Below are positions 1-7,897 of a stretch of DNA of 64,000 nucleotides, piece after piece. Where the stretch lies: NCBI RefSeq assembly GCF_002874535.1, contig NZ_CP025025.1, forward strand, positions 2,775,526 through 2,839,525. Direction: 5' to 3'. Within the stretch, counting starts at the first letter, position 1, and every line of letters begins with the position of its first letter. The translations under genes were made by a program, and so were the position numbers. This DNA comes from Mesobacillus jeotgali. Lineage in GTDB: Bacteria > Bacillota > Bacilli > Bacillales > Cytobacillaceae. Under the pieces are notes generated by a model. The model had not been told where the DNA came from and did not search any database. It was given only the letters and a program-made list of their open reading frames with translations.

Positions 1-3000
1 TAACTCATCGAGCGCGGTTTCAAGGGCCTTCTTCATATTGCGTCCATCATCCTTCAATAGCGCAGGATTGAATGCCTCCCTGAAGAAGTCACCGAATCGG
101 ATGAAGACACGCTGACGAATGTAATAAGTCAATTCATCGGCCTCGAGGTTCAAGCGTTCCTCAAGTACTGCTGATTTCTTTTGTGATAAAACTTGCAGCA
201 TTTCTTCCTTTTCAGATAGGAGTTTTCGACGTTTATCAGACCTTGCTGCTTTGTCTTCCTCTGCAGAACTGATCATTTCCTCAATTGTACCTACAGCCTG
301 GTGCCATTTTGCCTCAGCAGCCTCGACAGCCATATTCATCAGGTCATTGGCGATGAATGTGTAAAATGATTTTTCAAATTGATTAAATAGCTGGTCCCCG
401 CCAGACTCATTATCCAGCTTCGCATTAAGGCCTTTTAAACTGGAAACAGGGAATAGATGCGGTTTCCTGATGCCGTATTGGACAAGCTGGCCCTCAACAT
501 ACTCTAAAACGGCTTCTTGTTCTTCCTCCGAATTCGCTAAATCTACGGCATTGACTATGAAGAACATTTTATCAAGCTCAAAGGTATCCTTGACCCTGCC
601 AAGCTGAATCAGGAACTCCCGATCCGCTTTCGAGAACGCATGGTTATAGTAGGTTACGAATAAAATAGCATCTGAATTCTTGATATAATCAAAAGCTACC
701 CCTGTATGGCGGGCATTGATTGAATCTGCACCTGGTGTATCAACAAGGGTTATCCCCTCTCTTGTAAGCTCACAATCATAATAAACCTCAATCCACTCAA
801 CAAAACAGGATTTCTCCTCTTCTGCAACATACCCTCGGAATGATTCAAGATCCACCAAAAGCTTTTCCCCGAAGCTGTTTTTAAAATCACTGAATCCCTT
901 GGCAAAAGCCTGCAGGAATGAGTAATGCGTCTTTTCTGCCGCACTGTAGCCGCTATCTTCGGATTTAAGATTATTGATTTGATCGATCGCTCGCTCGAAA
1001 TCAGACGTGTTCTTGCCGAATAATCCTAGAGATCGGTCAAGTTCTTTCAGCAATTCGTCAGCAGTTTTGATTTTAACAATTACAGTCCCGTGAGGATGCT
1101 CATTTGTGACGGGTTTAATTTTATTAATGGCAGCAGTTGTCGGATTAGGTGATACCGGCAAAATCCGCTCCCCTACCAGAGCGTTTGCGAAAGAGGATTT
1201 CCCTGCACTGAATGCTCCAAACAGGGCTACAGTGAATTCTCTTTCTTTTAACCGTGAAGCTTTTTCCTTCAATTCACGGGCGATTTTTTTCAAGCCAGGT
1301 ATACCTTCAATCTGTTCAGATGTATAATTCATTTTCCTGACCAGCTGCTGTTGTTTTTCGTGAAATTGCTCTATACCATTCCCGCCTTGCTCTACAACAG
1401 CTTCTACTGATTGAACGGCCTTTTCTTTATTTGTGCTTACGGAAACAAATTCATTACTTAAAATCACTTCCGGCTCGTCTTCGGCAGCTTTGAAAATATG
1501 GAAGTCTTCCTCTTTATATTCTGCCGGTTCACCATAGAGAATTTCTGATACATGTCTGCGTTGCTGGGCAAGGTTTTCCTGAATTGAATTCAACGCTTTC
1601 CACGCGGATAAAAGCTTCTCTAGATTTTCTTCTTTTTTGAGAAGTTCATTTACCTCACCATCATCATGACCTTTTACATAGTCGATGAATCGTTCCTTAA
1701 TTTGCTCAAGCTTTCTTCTTGCAAGATTCTTCAATGCATCAGCGACATCATTGGTATAATTGAGGACATAGTCCCCTGATAGTCTGGCACCAGGTTTAAC
1801 AGCTTCTGAGAGGAGCTCTCTTTGAAACTCAATCTTGAAACCATTCGCAGCTGCCTGCAGCTCGGTCTGCGAAAGATTATGCTTTTTGAAAAGCTTTGAT
1901 AAAAAATCCTTGATATGCCAGTCGAGCTGGGATTGTACTTTATCCTCCAGTTCTCGATAGAAATTGTCCAATCTAGCTGAGCGTTCCTGTTCTGTTTTTT
2001 GTTTCGAGAAAAACAAGCCCACTTTAAAGTCTGGCTGCCTTGACTGCAGATAAGCCTCTGCCAATTCCCTGGTCTGGAAAGGCATTAAATACGCGTTCTT
2101 TAAGATATCATTAAGTCCAGCGCGAAACTCTCGTTCAGGGTCCCGTTCAACCTGGATTTTTTCTATATGATTCCTTATATTATCAATTTCAACTGACAAT
2201 TGTTGTCGTTCACTGTCAGAGATTCCTTCCAGGATCGTCCCAAATTGATCTATTTCTGCTGAAACATCCTGATGAAGACTCGCCAAATGGTCCTCCGACA
2301 GCTTTTCCAACGACTTGAAAATGGAAACTGGCAATATTTCTTTTCTCTTGCCCTTCCGATCCATGATAAATGATCGAAGCTCTTGGAACTGGTTTTGTGG
2401 TGATTCAGGGTATTTCAAGGACGTATAAAAAATCCCTGCATGCTTTACTCCCCAGTCAGCAAAGGAATCTTCAACACTTTTTTTGAATTGTTCAAAAGAC
2501 AATTCTGCATCCTGATGTTTGTCGACCTGGTTAATAATCAAATAAAGTTCTTTTCCTGCATCCGTTAACTCCTTTGTAAAAAGGAAATTCAGTTCGGATT
2601 GGACATGGTTATAATCCATCACATAAAAGACGATGTCTGACAGATGGAGCGCCGATTCAGTCGCTATGCGGTGGGCATCATCTGTAGAATCAATTCCAGG
2701 TGTGTCCATTATGACTGCCTGTTCCAGGAACTCAGCACCATTATGGCTGATCTCAATAGCCTGGATTTGTTCACCATCCTTGCAATACGTTTTGACAGTA
2801 TCATAATCGTACGGAGCCGGATACAAGCGTGATCTGCCGTCCTTGAAGATGACCTTTGCATATTCAGAACCTGATTTAATCCGCACCAAATTCGCACTGG
2901 TTGGAATTGGGCTTGACGGCAGGATATTGTCACCGATCAGTTTGTTGATCATGCTCGATTTCCCTGCAGAAAAGTGTCCGCAGAAGGCGATTGAAAATTC

Positions 3001-3135
3001 TTCTTCAACTGCTTTTCTACCCAATTCCTTTACTTTTTCAGCTGTATCTTCATCGTGATTTGTATTCATTAAGTTATATAGCGATAAAATCTTTCCCAGA
3101 AGCTTTTGATCTTGCTGTGCAATAGTCTGGCTCAT
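1..3135 (-). CDS. dynA: Dynamin-like GTPase with two fused dynamin modules (partial, C-terminus off window)
   Basis: Large tandem dynamin-family GTPase (YpbR/DynA type), which in B. subtilis acts on membranes in fusion and in defence against membrane damage. The frame is open from the ATG at 3135 to the window edge, giving 1045 visible residues of a family that is about 1190 long, so the C-terminus is missing. G domain 1 has the P-loop GHFSAGKSS at residues 53-61, then DTPGID and NQVD. G domain 2 has the P-loop GAFSAGKSS from residue 640, then DTPGAD and NAVD. Helical stalk-like stretches separate the modules. Two complete G domains in one chain are diagnostic of DynA rather than of general dynamins or IniA-type proteins. 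Confidence 0.93.
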   Translation of the reverse strand, partial: MSQTIAQQDQKLLGKILSLYNLMNTNHDEDTAEKVKELGRKAVEEEFSIAFCGHFSAGKSSMINKLIGDNILPSSPIPTSANLVRIKSGSEYAKVIFKDGRSRLYPAPYDYDTVKTYCKDGEQIQAIEISHNGAEFLEQAVIMDTPGIDSTDDAHRIATESALHLSDIVFYVMDYNHVQSELNFLFTKELTDAGKELYLIINQVDKHQDAELSFEQFKKSVEDSFADWGVKHAGIFYTSLKYPESPQNQFQELRSFIMDRKGKRKEILPVSIFKSLEKLSEDHLASLHQDVSAEIDQFGTILEGISDSERQQLSVEIDNIRNHIEKIQVERDPEREFRAGLNDILKNAYLMPFQTRELAEAYLQSRQPDFKVGLFFSKQKTEQERSARLDNFYRELEDKVQSQLDWHIKDFLSKLFKKHNLSQTELQAAANGFKIEFQRELLSEAVKPGARLSGDYVLNYTNDVADALKNLARRKLEQIKERFIDYVKGHDDGEVNELLKKEENLEKLLSAWKALNSIQENLAQQRRHVSEILYGEPAEYKEEDFHIFKAAEDEPEVILSNEFVSVSTNKEKAVQSVEAVVEQGGNGIEQFHEKQQQLVRKMNYTSEQIEGIPGLKKIARELKEKASRLKEREFTVALFGAFSAGKSSFANALVGERILPVSPNPTTAAINKIKPVTNEHPHGTVIVKIKTADELLKELDRSLGLFGKNTSDFERAIDQINNLKSEDSGYSAAEKTHYSFLQAFAKGFSDFKNSFGEKLLVDLESFRGYVAEEEKSCFVEWIEVYYDCELTREGITLVDTPGADSINARHTGVAFDYIKNSDAILFVTYYNHAFSKADREFLIQLGRVKDTFELDKMFFIVNAVDLANSEEEQEAVLEYVEGQLVQYGIRKPHLFPVSSLKGLNAKLDNESGGDQLFNQFEKSFYTFIANDLMNMAVEAAEAKWHQAVGTIEEMISSAEEDKAARSDKRRKLLSEKEEMLQVLSQKKSAVLEERLNLEADELTYYIRQRVFIRFGDFFREAFNPALLKDDGRNMKKALETALDEL

Positions 3136-3273
3136 TCCTCTAACCCCTTGTGACAAAATTGTGAATAACTTTATTTTATATGATTTTTCGGTCTTTTCCT
3201 ATAATTTCATTTTCGTCCCTTAGAAAAAGTAAAGCAAAGCCACCTTAATCGCCGCTGAAAGCACTGGCAGGGA

Positions 3274-3308
3274 CAAAAAGAAAAAGCTCGAACCTAAGTC
3301 CGAGCTTT
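3274..3308 (-). terminator. Intrinsic terminator downstream of bpsA-bpsB
   Basis: The stem is AAAGCTCG (3283-3290) with CGAGCTTT (3301-3308), followed on the minus strand by a T-rich run. It ends the leftward bpsA-bpsB transcript before dynA. Confidence 0.75.
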
Positions 3309-3332
3309 CATTCTAAATGAGAATATTGTTTA

Positions 3333-3419
3333 TTAATGAGGTTTTAGCACATTGCTTAATACATATTTCATAAGTAAGGAATAAGCAGCTATGGTCGAAA
3401 CAACTAACATGGAAACCAT
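3333..3419 (-). CDS. Possible 28-aa membrane peptide or decayed small gene
   Basis: A short leftward frame encodes a hydrophobic peptide with one likely transmembrane helix (MVSMLVVSTIAAYSLLMKYV at its start). The same frame stays open upstream to 3470 with protein-like residues (DENYSQLKKNLKDGVVP) but then meets a stop with no start codon. The true gene may therefore have lost its start, or the short ATG at 3419 may be used with a weak AAGGAT site 13 nt upstream. It lies between bpsB and the terminator. No family recognised. Confidence 0.3.
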   Translation of the reverse strand: MVSMLVVSTIAAYSLLMKYVLSNVLKPH

Positions 3420-3517
3420 TGGTACGACACCATCCTTAAGGTTCTTTTTTAACTGAGAATAATTTTCATCTTAAGAAAAGTGTAGCACTATTGATTCTCA
3501 TTTTCAATGGAAGGAGA

Positions 3518-4087
3518 TTAATTGTCACACTTATTTAACAAATTCGGGACGAAACGGCCCTGGTTGGAGAATTCAGATTCATATTTTGTCAACTCTCTCA
3601 ATGCCTTCTCCTCTGCAGGAATCCTGATAGATAAAATGAGGATATTCAACAAAGTAAAGACAGCCATTGTAATATAGGCATTGAACATCAATGGAATCAC
3701 AATCAACTCTATCGCAACAATTAAATAGTTTGGATGCTTGATGATTTTATATGGGCCTCTCTTGATGACATTACCTCCAGGAAGAATGATAATTTTTGTA
3801 TTCCAGAACCTTCCCAATGAAGCTAGTGCCCAAATTCTCATTGCCTGTGTAAAGATAAAAAGAGCAAGCAATACCGGCCAATAATCTGAAAGGTTTTTTT
3901 CCAATAGGTTCACTTCCAGGATAAAGAATATGAAAAAAGCTGTATGGATCGACACCATCGCGGGATAATGGCCCTGGCCGAATTCTATTGCTCCATGCTC
4001 TTTCATCCAGGCCTCATTTTTTCTCGCGATGACTAGTTCTGTTATCCGCTGAAAGATTATTAAACCTACAAATAAGAGGAATATCAT
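3518..4087 (-). CDS. bpsB: Isoprenylcysteine carboxyl methyltransferase family protein, alkylpyrone O-methyltransferase
   Basis: Integral membrane methyltransferase of the ICMT family, 189 residues, matching YpbQ/BpsB. In B. subtilis BpsB methylates the alkylpyrones made by BpsA to alkylpyrone methyl ethers. Several hydrophobic helices are visible, with the C-terminal ICMT signature around residues 100-125 (GPYKIIKHPNYL) and a late acidic segment IPAEEKAL. It lies one base after the bpsA stop, so the two are surely cotranscribed and probably translationally coupled. Length agrees with the family. The product assignment rests on family and context. Confidence 0.85.
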   Translation of the reverse strand: MIFLLFVGLIIFQRITELVIARKNEAWMKEHGAIEFGQGHYPAMVSIHTAFFIFFILEVNLLEKNLSDYWPVLLALFIFTQAMRIWALASLGRFWNTKIIILPGGNVIKRGPYKIIKHPNYLIVAIELIVIPLMFNAYITMAVFTLLNILILSIRIPAEEKALRELTKYESEFSNQGRFVPNLLNKCDN

Positions 4088-4088
4088 G

Positions 4089-5174
4089 TTATTCCCACCT
4101 CATTAATAGCAATTCCGAGCTAAAACCTGGACCAAGTGCAGCACCAAGTCCAAGGTCGCCCTCCTTCGCTGTCTCCATGAACCTTCTTAATACATATAGT
4201 ATGGTCGCTGAAGACATATTCCCATAATCTTTTAAGACGTTCAGGGAAGTCTCGGTCATTTTTTCAGGGAACTTCATGGCAGAAACATAGGCATCCAGTA
4301 CTTTCTTTCCTCCTGGGTGCGCAATAAAATGATTAAGATCTGAAACGTCAAGACCATTGGTATTTAAAAACCTTAAGACATTTGGCTGAAGCCAGTTTTC
4401 GATTATCGTCGGTATATCCTTAGAGAACACGACATACAGTCCCTCATTCTTCACTTCCCATCCCATAACATCTTCAGAATCAGGCATCGTTGTGGACTGT
4501 GTACCGATAATATTAGGTGCAGATTCTTTTTTCATTATATTTTCATAGCCGGAATCATCACCACAGACCAGGGCACATGCAACCCCGTCTGCAAACAATG
4601 AAGTGCCGATCAGATTGCTTTTTGATCGATCGTTCCGCTGGAAGGTTAAACTGCACAATTCAACAGATAGCACAAGCACCTTGGCCTTCGGGTAGGCCAG
4701 GCAGTACTCATATGCGCGCGAAAGCCCGCTTGCTCCACCTGCACAACCGAGTCCCCAAATCGGAATCCTTTTAGTGTATTGTGATGATGGCAAGATATTC
4801 ATTATTCTCGCATCAATGCTAGGGGTCGACACACCTGTGCTGCTGATGGTAAAAATAGCATCGATCTCTTCAAGATGGACTTCGTTTTTTAAGAAATCAC
4901 CATTCTTCAGGCAATTTGAAATCGCTTTTGCCCCAAGTTCCACAGCTGCTTCGATATAGGCATCATTCTTCTCTTCAAAGGTATGGTCACTTTCGAACCA
5001 ATCAAGATCTTTGGCAAAATGGCGTTTCTCAATTTGGCCGTTCTGGAAAACGGTGAGCAGCCTATTTATATCTTTAAAAGATTCCTTGAATAGCTTTTCT
5101 GCGAAATCCATTACCTTTTCTTGTTCTATTGTAAATGGCGGCAATGCTTCTGCGATGGATATGACTCTTGGCAT
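4089..5174 (-). CDS. bpsA: Type III polyketide synthase (alkylpyrone synthase)
   Basis: Chalcone-synthase-like type III PKS, 361 residues, equivalent to B. subtilis BcsA/BpsA, which condenses fatty acyl-CoA with malonyl-CoA to alkylpyrones. The catalytic cysteine sits in WGLGCAGGASGL, the histidine in FIAHPGGKKV and the asparagine in DYGNMSSATIL, completing the Cys-His-Asn triad. The GPGFSSE loop is near the C-terminus. The ATG at 5174 was chosen because GGAG lies about 10 nt upstream and MPRVISIAEALPP matches the family N-terminus; an in-frame ATG at 5216 would add 14 atypical residues. It precedes bpsB directly. Confidence 0.92.
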   Translation of the reverse strand: MPRVISIAEALPPFTIEQEKVMDFAEKLFKESFKDINRLLTVFQNGQIEKRHFAKDLDWFESDHTFEEKNDAYIEAAVELGAKAISNCLKNGDFLKNEVHLEEIDAIFTISSTGVSTPSIDARIMNILPSSQYTKRIPIWGLGCAGGASGLSRAYEYCLAYPKAKVLVLSVELCSLTFQRNDRSKSNLIGTSLFADGVACALVCGDDSGYENIMKKESAPNIIGTQSTTMPDSEDVMGWEVKNEGLYVVFSKDIPTIIENWLQPNVLRFLNTNGLDVSDLNHFIAHPGGKKVLDAYVSAMKFPEKMTETSLNVLKDYGNMSSATILYVLRRFMETAKEGDLGLGAALGPGFSSELLLMRWE

Positions 5175-5257
5175 ATTTTTACTCTCCTCACATCTATGTA
5201 CGGTTACTTTTTCCATTTACCCAGAGAGTATACAATCAAACTAGCTTAGACTTACAC

Positions 5258-5290
5258 GAAAAAAAAGCTTTCCCCGTAATCGGGGAAAGC
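5258..5290 (-). terminator. Intrinsic terminator after the SDR gene and 42-aa ORF
   Basis: A perfect stem GCTTTCCCCG/CGGGGAAAGC with a TAAT loop (5267-5290) is followed on the minus strand by eight T residues. Confidence 0.9.
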
Positions 5291-5361
5291 CTAACGTTTT
5301 GAAGGAGTTGCTGTGCAAGTTCATTATACAATGCTCTCTTGCCTTATACATTATAAAATCT

Positions 5362-5490
5362 TTACCAGTTGACAACCGATTGGTCTTCGACAGATTCATT
5401 CATGTCAGTGATCTTTTTCGCGTAAAAGCAGATTCTTCCTTTATACCGTAAAAATACTATTCGGATTAAGAAGAGCTTCTTTGAGTACAT
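5362..5490 (-). CDS. Small basic hypothetical protein (42 aa)
   Basis: A short frame starts at the ATG at 5490 behind GAGAGGG, 14 nt after the stop of the SDR gene, and ends before the strong terminator at 5258-5290. The N-terminal half is basic and hydrophobic (MYSKKLFLIRIVFLRYKGR), the end acidic (MNESVEDQSVVNW). Position and ribosome site suggest the last gene of an SDR transcript. No family recognised. Confidence 0.45.
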   Translation of the reverse strand: MYSKKLFLIRIVFLRYKGRICFYAKKITDMNESVEDQSVVNW

Positions 5491-5504
5491 ATACCCTCTC
5501 TTGA

Positions 5505-6278
5505 TCAGAATCCGTGAATCGTCATACCTCCGTCGACGAATAATGTTTGGCCTGTCACATAGTTTCCTGCGTCAGAACTTAGGAAGACAACTGGTCCTAC
5601 CAGCTCAGGCAATTCTCCAATTCTCTTCAACGGCGTTACAGCAAGGATGCCTTCTACATAAGCTTCATCCGCCAATAGTTTTTCAGTCAGAGGTGTTTTG
5701 AAATACCACGGACCAATTGAATTCACATTGATACCGTATTGTCCCCATTCCATCGCGAGCACCTTTGTCATCTGCATTAGGGCTGCCTTAGTTGCCGCAT
5801 AGACGACACCGGTCCTCAGGGCTACTTGCCCTGCAACAGACGCGATATTGATGATTTTGCCTCCTGATTGCTGTCCCTTCATGACTTTCCCGGCTTCCTG
5901 AGACATCATGAAGGCTGATTTTAAATTGGTATCCATGATCGTTTGCCATTCTTCATCCGTCGCCTCTAATGCCTTGGAACGTATATTCATGCCTGCATTA
6001 TTGACAAGGATATCAATCTTTCCCCATTCAGTGCGTACTGCTGAAATTGATTTATGTACTTGATCCCTATTTGTTACATCTGTTGGGAGCACGAGAGTTT
6101 TATTCCCTAATTTTTCGATTACCGATGAAGTCTCCTTAAGATCTTCCTCCGTTCTTGCTAGTAAGGCAACATTTGCTCCAGCTTCAGCAAGTCCGATCGC
6201 AATCGCTCTGCCAATCCCTCTTCCCGCTCCAGTCACTACCGCTGTTTTCCCTTTCAAATCAAAAGATGGCAAAAACAT
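5505..6278 (-). CDS. SDR family oxidoreductase (gluconate 5-dehydrogenase-like)
   Basis: Classical short-chain dehydrogenase/reductase, 257 residues. The NAD(P)-binding TGAGRGIGRAIA is near residue 15, NNAG near 90, the catalytic Ser in IASVAG, and Tyr/Lys in VYAATKAALMQ. It ends with a C-terminal GQTLFVDGGMTIHGF typical of the gluconate 5-dehydrogenase/FabG-like branch. Exact substrate cannot be read from sequence. The ATG at 6278 sits nine bases after GGAGG; an in-frame ATG at 6287 touches the Shine-Dalgarno and is unlikely. It is its own transcription unit, bounded by terminators at 6352-6378 and 5258-5290. Confidence 0.88.
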   Translation of the reverse strand: MFLPSFDLKGKTAVVTGAGRGIGRAIAIGLAEAGANVALLARTEEDLKETSSVIEKLGNKTLVLPTDVTNRDQVHKSISAVRTEWGKIDILVNNAGMNIRSKALEATDEEWQTIMDTNLKSAFMMSQEAGKVMKGQQSGGKIINIASVAGQVALRTGVVYAATKAALMQMTKVLAMEWGQYGINVNSIGPWYFKTPLTEKLLADEAYVEGILAVTPLKRIGELPELVGPVVFLSSDAGNYVTGQTLFVDGGMTIHGF

Positions 6279-6351
6279 ACACATCATCCTCCTGCTCTAA
6301 ATTGACTTAATTTTAACATAATACGCAGGAAAATCAGGTTTACTCGCCTGG

Positions 6352-6378
6352 TAAAAGAAAAAGCACCCACCCGGTGCT
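6352..6378 (-). terminator. Intrinsic terminator overlapping the zinc-ribbon stop
   Basis: Stem AGCACC/GGTGCT (6362-6378) followed leftward by TTTTTCTTTT. It overlaps the stop codon of the small zinc-ribbon gene. Confidence 0.75.
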
Positions 6379-6502
6379 ATTTTTCGTTGGACTGCTTTTG
6401 TACCTCAATCCAGATTTGCTTCTCTGCTGCTCCCCCACATTTTTTACATAATCGCATTTCATCATATATGAGACGGCAATGTTCACAATAATACTTTTGC
6501 AT
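6377..6502 (-). CDS. Small zinc-ribbon protein (41 aa)
   Basis: A 41-residue protein begins MQKYYCEHCRLIYDEMRLC and has two CxxC pairs (CEHC, CKKC) spaced as in a rubredoxin-like or zinc-ribbon knuckle. A GGAAGTGG site precedes the ATG at 6502, and a terminator overlaps the stop. It lies alone between the SDR gene and the tandem repeat array. A second small CxxC/CxxC protein occurs at 14843. Probable metal-binding protein; function unknown. Confidence 0.65.
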   Translation of the reverse strand: MQKYYCEHCRLIYDEMRLCKKCGGAAEKQIWIEVQKQSNEK

Positions 6503-6602
6503 ATATACCACTTCCTGAAAGATCCATTTACTATTAGTTTATTAGCTCTGCTCAGAATGGTGATTCCTGTTTTCCCACTGGAATCAAGAATCCCTTATTA
6601 TT

Positions 6603-6966
6603 TTGACATTCTTAATGATGAATTGGACAAAGCTGTCATGATTCCTCTGTTTTTTTGACAGCTTTGATGATGAAGTGCACAAAGCTGTCATGATTCCCCT
6701 GTTTTCTTGACAGCTGTGATGATGGAGTGAACAAAGCTGTCATGATTCCTCTGTCTTCTTGACAGCTTTGATGGTGGAGTGGACAAAGCTGTCATGATTC
6801 CTCTGTTTTCTTGACAGCTTTGATGATGGAGTGAACAAAGCTGTCATGATTCCTTTGTTTTTTTGACAGCTTTGATGGTGGAGTGCACAAAGCTGTCATG
6901 ATTCCTTTGTTTTCTTGACAGGTTTGATGATGTAGTGGACAAAGCTGTCATAATTCCTTTGCTCTC
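6603..6966. repeat. Tandem array 1: about 7 units of 52 bp, each with a 10-bp inverted repeat
   Basis: TTGACA marks recur at 6603, 6655, 6707, 6759, 6811, 6863 and 6915, an exact 52-bp step. Each unit contains AAAGCTGTCA and TGACAGCTTT separated by about 17 bases, so each can fold into a 10-bp hairpin on either strand. The first unit is the most diverged. Neither strand shows a credible gene. The array sits immediately upstream of the Fnr-box region of the ba3 oxidase operon. It is not a CRISPR array because the whole unit is conserved. Confidence 0.92.
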
Positions 6967-7005
6967 CGATGTCAAGTCGATCTATCACATCCTGATCCGT
7001 TAGTT

Positions 7006-7021
7006 TGTGATTTTGCTCACT
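7006..7021. promoter_or_regulatory. Upstream Fnr/CRP-type box of the ba3 oxidase promoter
   Basis: TGTGA-TTTTGC-TCACT matches TGTGA-N6-TCACA at 9 of 10 positions. Its centre is 65 bp upstream of the promoter-proximal box centre, about six helical turns. Confidence 0.6.
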
Positions 7022-7070
7022 GTTTCACATTTTCATTTTCACAGATTATTCACATTTCCCCCTCGTTCCA

Positions 7071-7120
7071 TGTGACTTAAATCACTGTGTTGACGCGTTT
7101 TCACCATTAACATAGTAAAT
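7071..7120 (+). promoter_or_regulatory. Fnr-type class II promoter of the ba3 oxidase operon
   Basis: The box TGTGA-CTTAAA-TCACT (7071-7086) is followed after 21 bp by the -10-like TAACAT (7108-7113), predicting a start at about 7120 and the box at -41.5. The same geometry recurs at four other promoters in the window. Confidence 0.65.
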
Positions 7121-7243
7121 ATATCAGGTATGAACAATTTGTGAACTGTCTAAAACCATATTTACGTTTCCAAATTGTTTTGTATTATGAGAATGTACTT
7201 ATCATTTATAAACGAACATTTTTTACGAAGGGAGTGGACCGGA

Positions 7244-7393
7244 ATGGCTCAGCCTGGAATTGGGAAGAAGACACAAACAAAGGTGGAAGACCAATCTTCC
7301 TTGAAAGGAACACTTGCATCCGTTTTCTTGTTAGGATTCTTTTTAATCGTTACTTGGGTAGGCGTTTATTTCTTATTTGTTGATCGTTTTTAA
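7244..7393 (+). CDS. Cytochrome c oxidase subunit 2A (ba3-type small subunit)
   Basis: A 49-residue protein with a basic, polar N-terminus and a single transmembrane helix (LASVFLLGFFLIVTWVGVYF), as in subunit IIa of ba3-type oxidases. That subunit replaces the first transmembrane helix missing from subunit II. The ATG at 7244 follows GGGAG by nine bases; upstream in-frame ATGs lack a ribosome site and would add an untypical leader. It is the first gene of the three-gene oxidase operon, 27 bp before subunit II. Assignment rests mostly on topology and context. Confidence 0.8.
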   Translation: MAQPGIGKKTQTKVEDQSSLKGTLASVFLLGFFLIVTWVGVYFLFVDRF

Positions 7394-7420
7394 GAGAGAC
7401 CAAAAGGGGAGAAAGAAGTT

Positions 7421-7897
7421 ATGCACATTCATAAATTTGAAAAAATCTGGCTGATATTCGGAATCACGACATTGATTGTATTCCTAAGTGTAATTGGGGT
7501 CAGTGCCTTTTATTTAGGCAACCAGCCACCAAGCTGTCTTGCAACAATCAATCCTGAAAAGGTAGATACTACCGCACCTTTCAATGAGCCTGGACTGAAG
7601 AAGGTTGAAGGAAAAGAATGGGATTACGAACTCGTTTTCGTAGCATCAGCATTTGCCTACAACCCTGGCCAGGTAGAAGTTCCAAAAGGAGCTAAAGTGA
7701 AAGTGATCGCGACTACGAAGGATGTCATTCACGGCTTTCAGGTTGCGGGAACTAATATCAACATGATGCTTGAGCCTGGCTATATCAGTGAGTACGTCAC
7801 AACGTTTGATAAAGCCGGCGATTATCTGATTGTTTGTAATGAATATTGTGGTGTCGGCCACCACATGATGTCGTCTAAAATCAAGGTGGTGGAATAA
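7421..7897 (+). CDS. ba3-type cytochrome c oxidase subunit II (CuA protein)
   Basis: Subunit II of a heme-copper oxidase, 158 residues, short as in ba3 enzymes with one N-terminal membrane helix. The cupredoxin domain holds the CuA ligands: His in VIHGFQVAG, then CNEYCGVGHHMM, giving Cys-x3-Cys, a later His and Met. It receives electrons from cytochrome c outside the membrane. Its stop overlaps the subunit I start by one base (TAATG), so the two are coupled. No heme-c domain is fused, unlike caa3-type CtaC. Confidence 0.9.
   Translation: MHIHKFEKIWLIFGITTLIVFLSVIGVSAFYLGNQPPSCLATINPEKVDTTAPFNEPGLKKVEGKEWDYELVFVASAFAYNPGQVEVPKGAKVKVIATTKDVIHGFQVAGTNINMMLEPGYISEYVTTFDKAGDYLIVCNEYCGVGHHMMSSKIKVVE

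Noticed and set aside
3149-3166. TGTGACAAAATTGTGA near the dynA start as an Fnr box
   Set aside because: It is a direct repeat of TGTGA, not the inverted TGTGA-N6-TCACA, and no class II -10 follows.
4517-4774. Plus-strand ORFs opposite bpsA, qcr, norB and dinG
   Set aside because: Antisense shadows of confidently identified genes, with no ribosome sites of their own.
6603-6920. Repeated TTGACA hexamers in array 1 as a series of -35 promoters
   Set aside because: No TATAAT-like hexamer lies 16-18 bp downstream of any of them; TTGACA is half of the inverted repeat.
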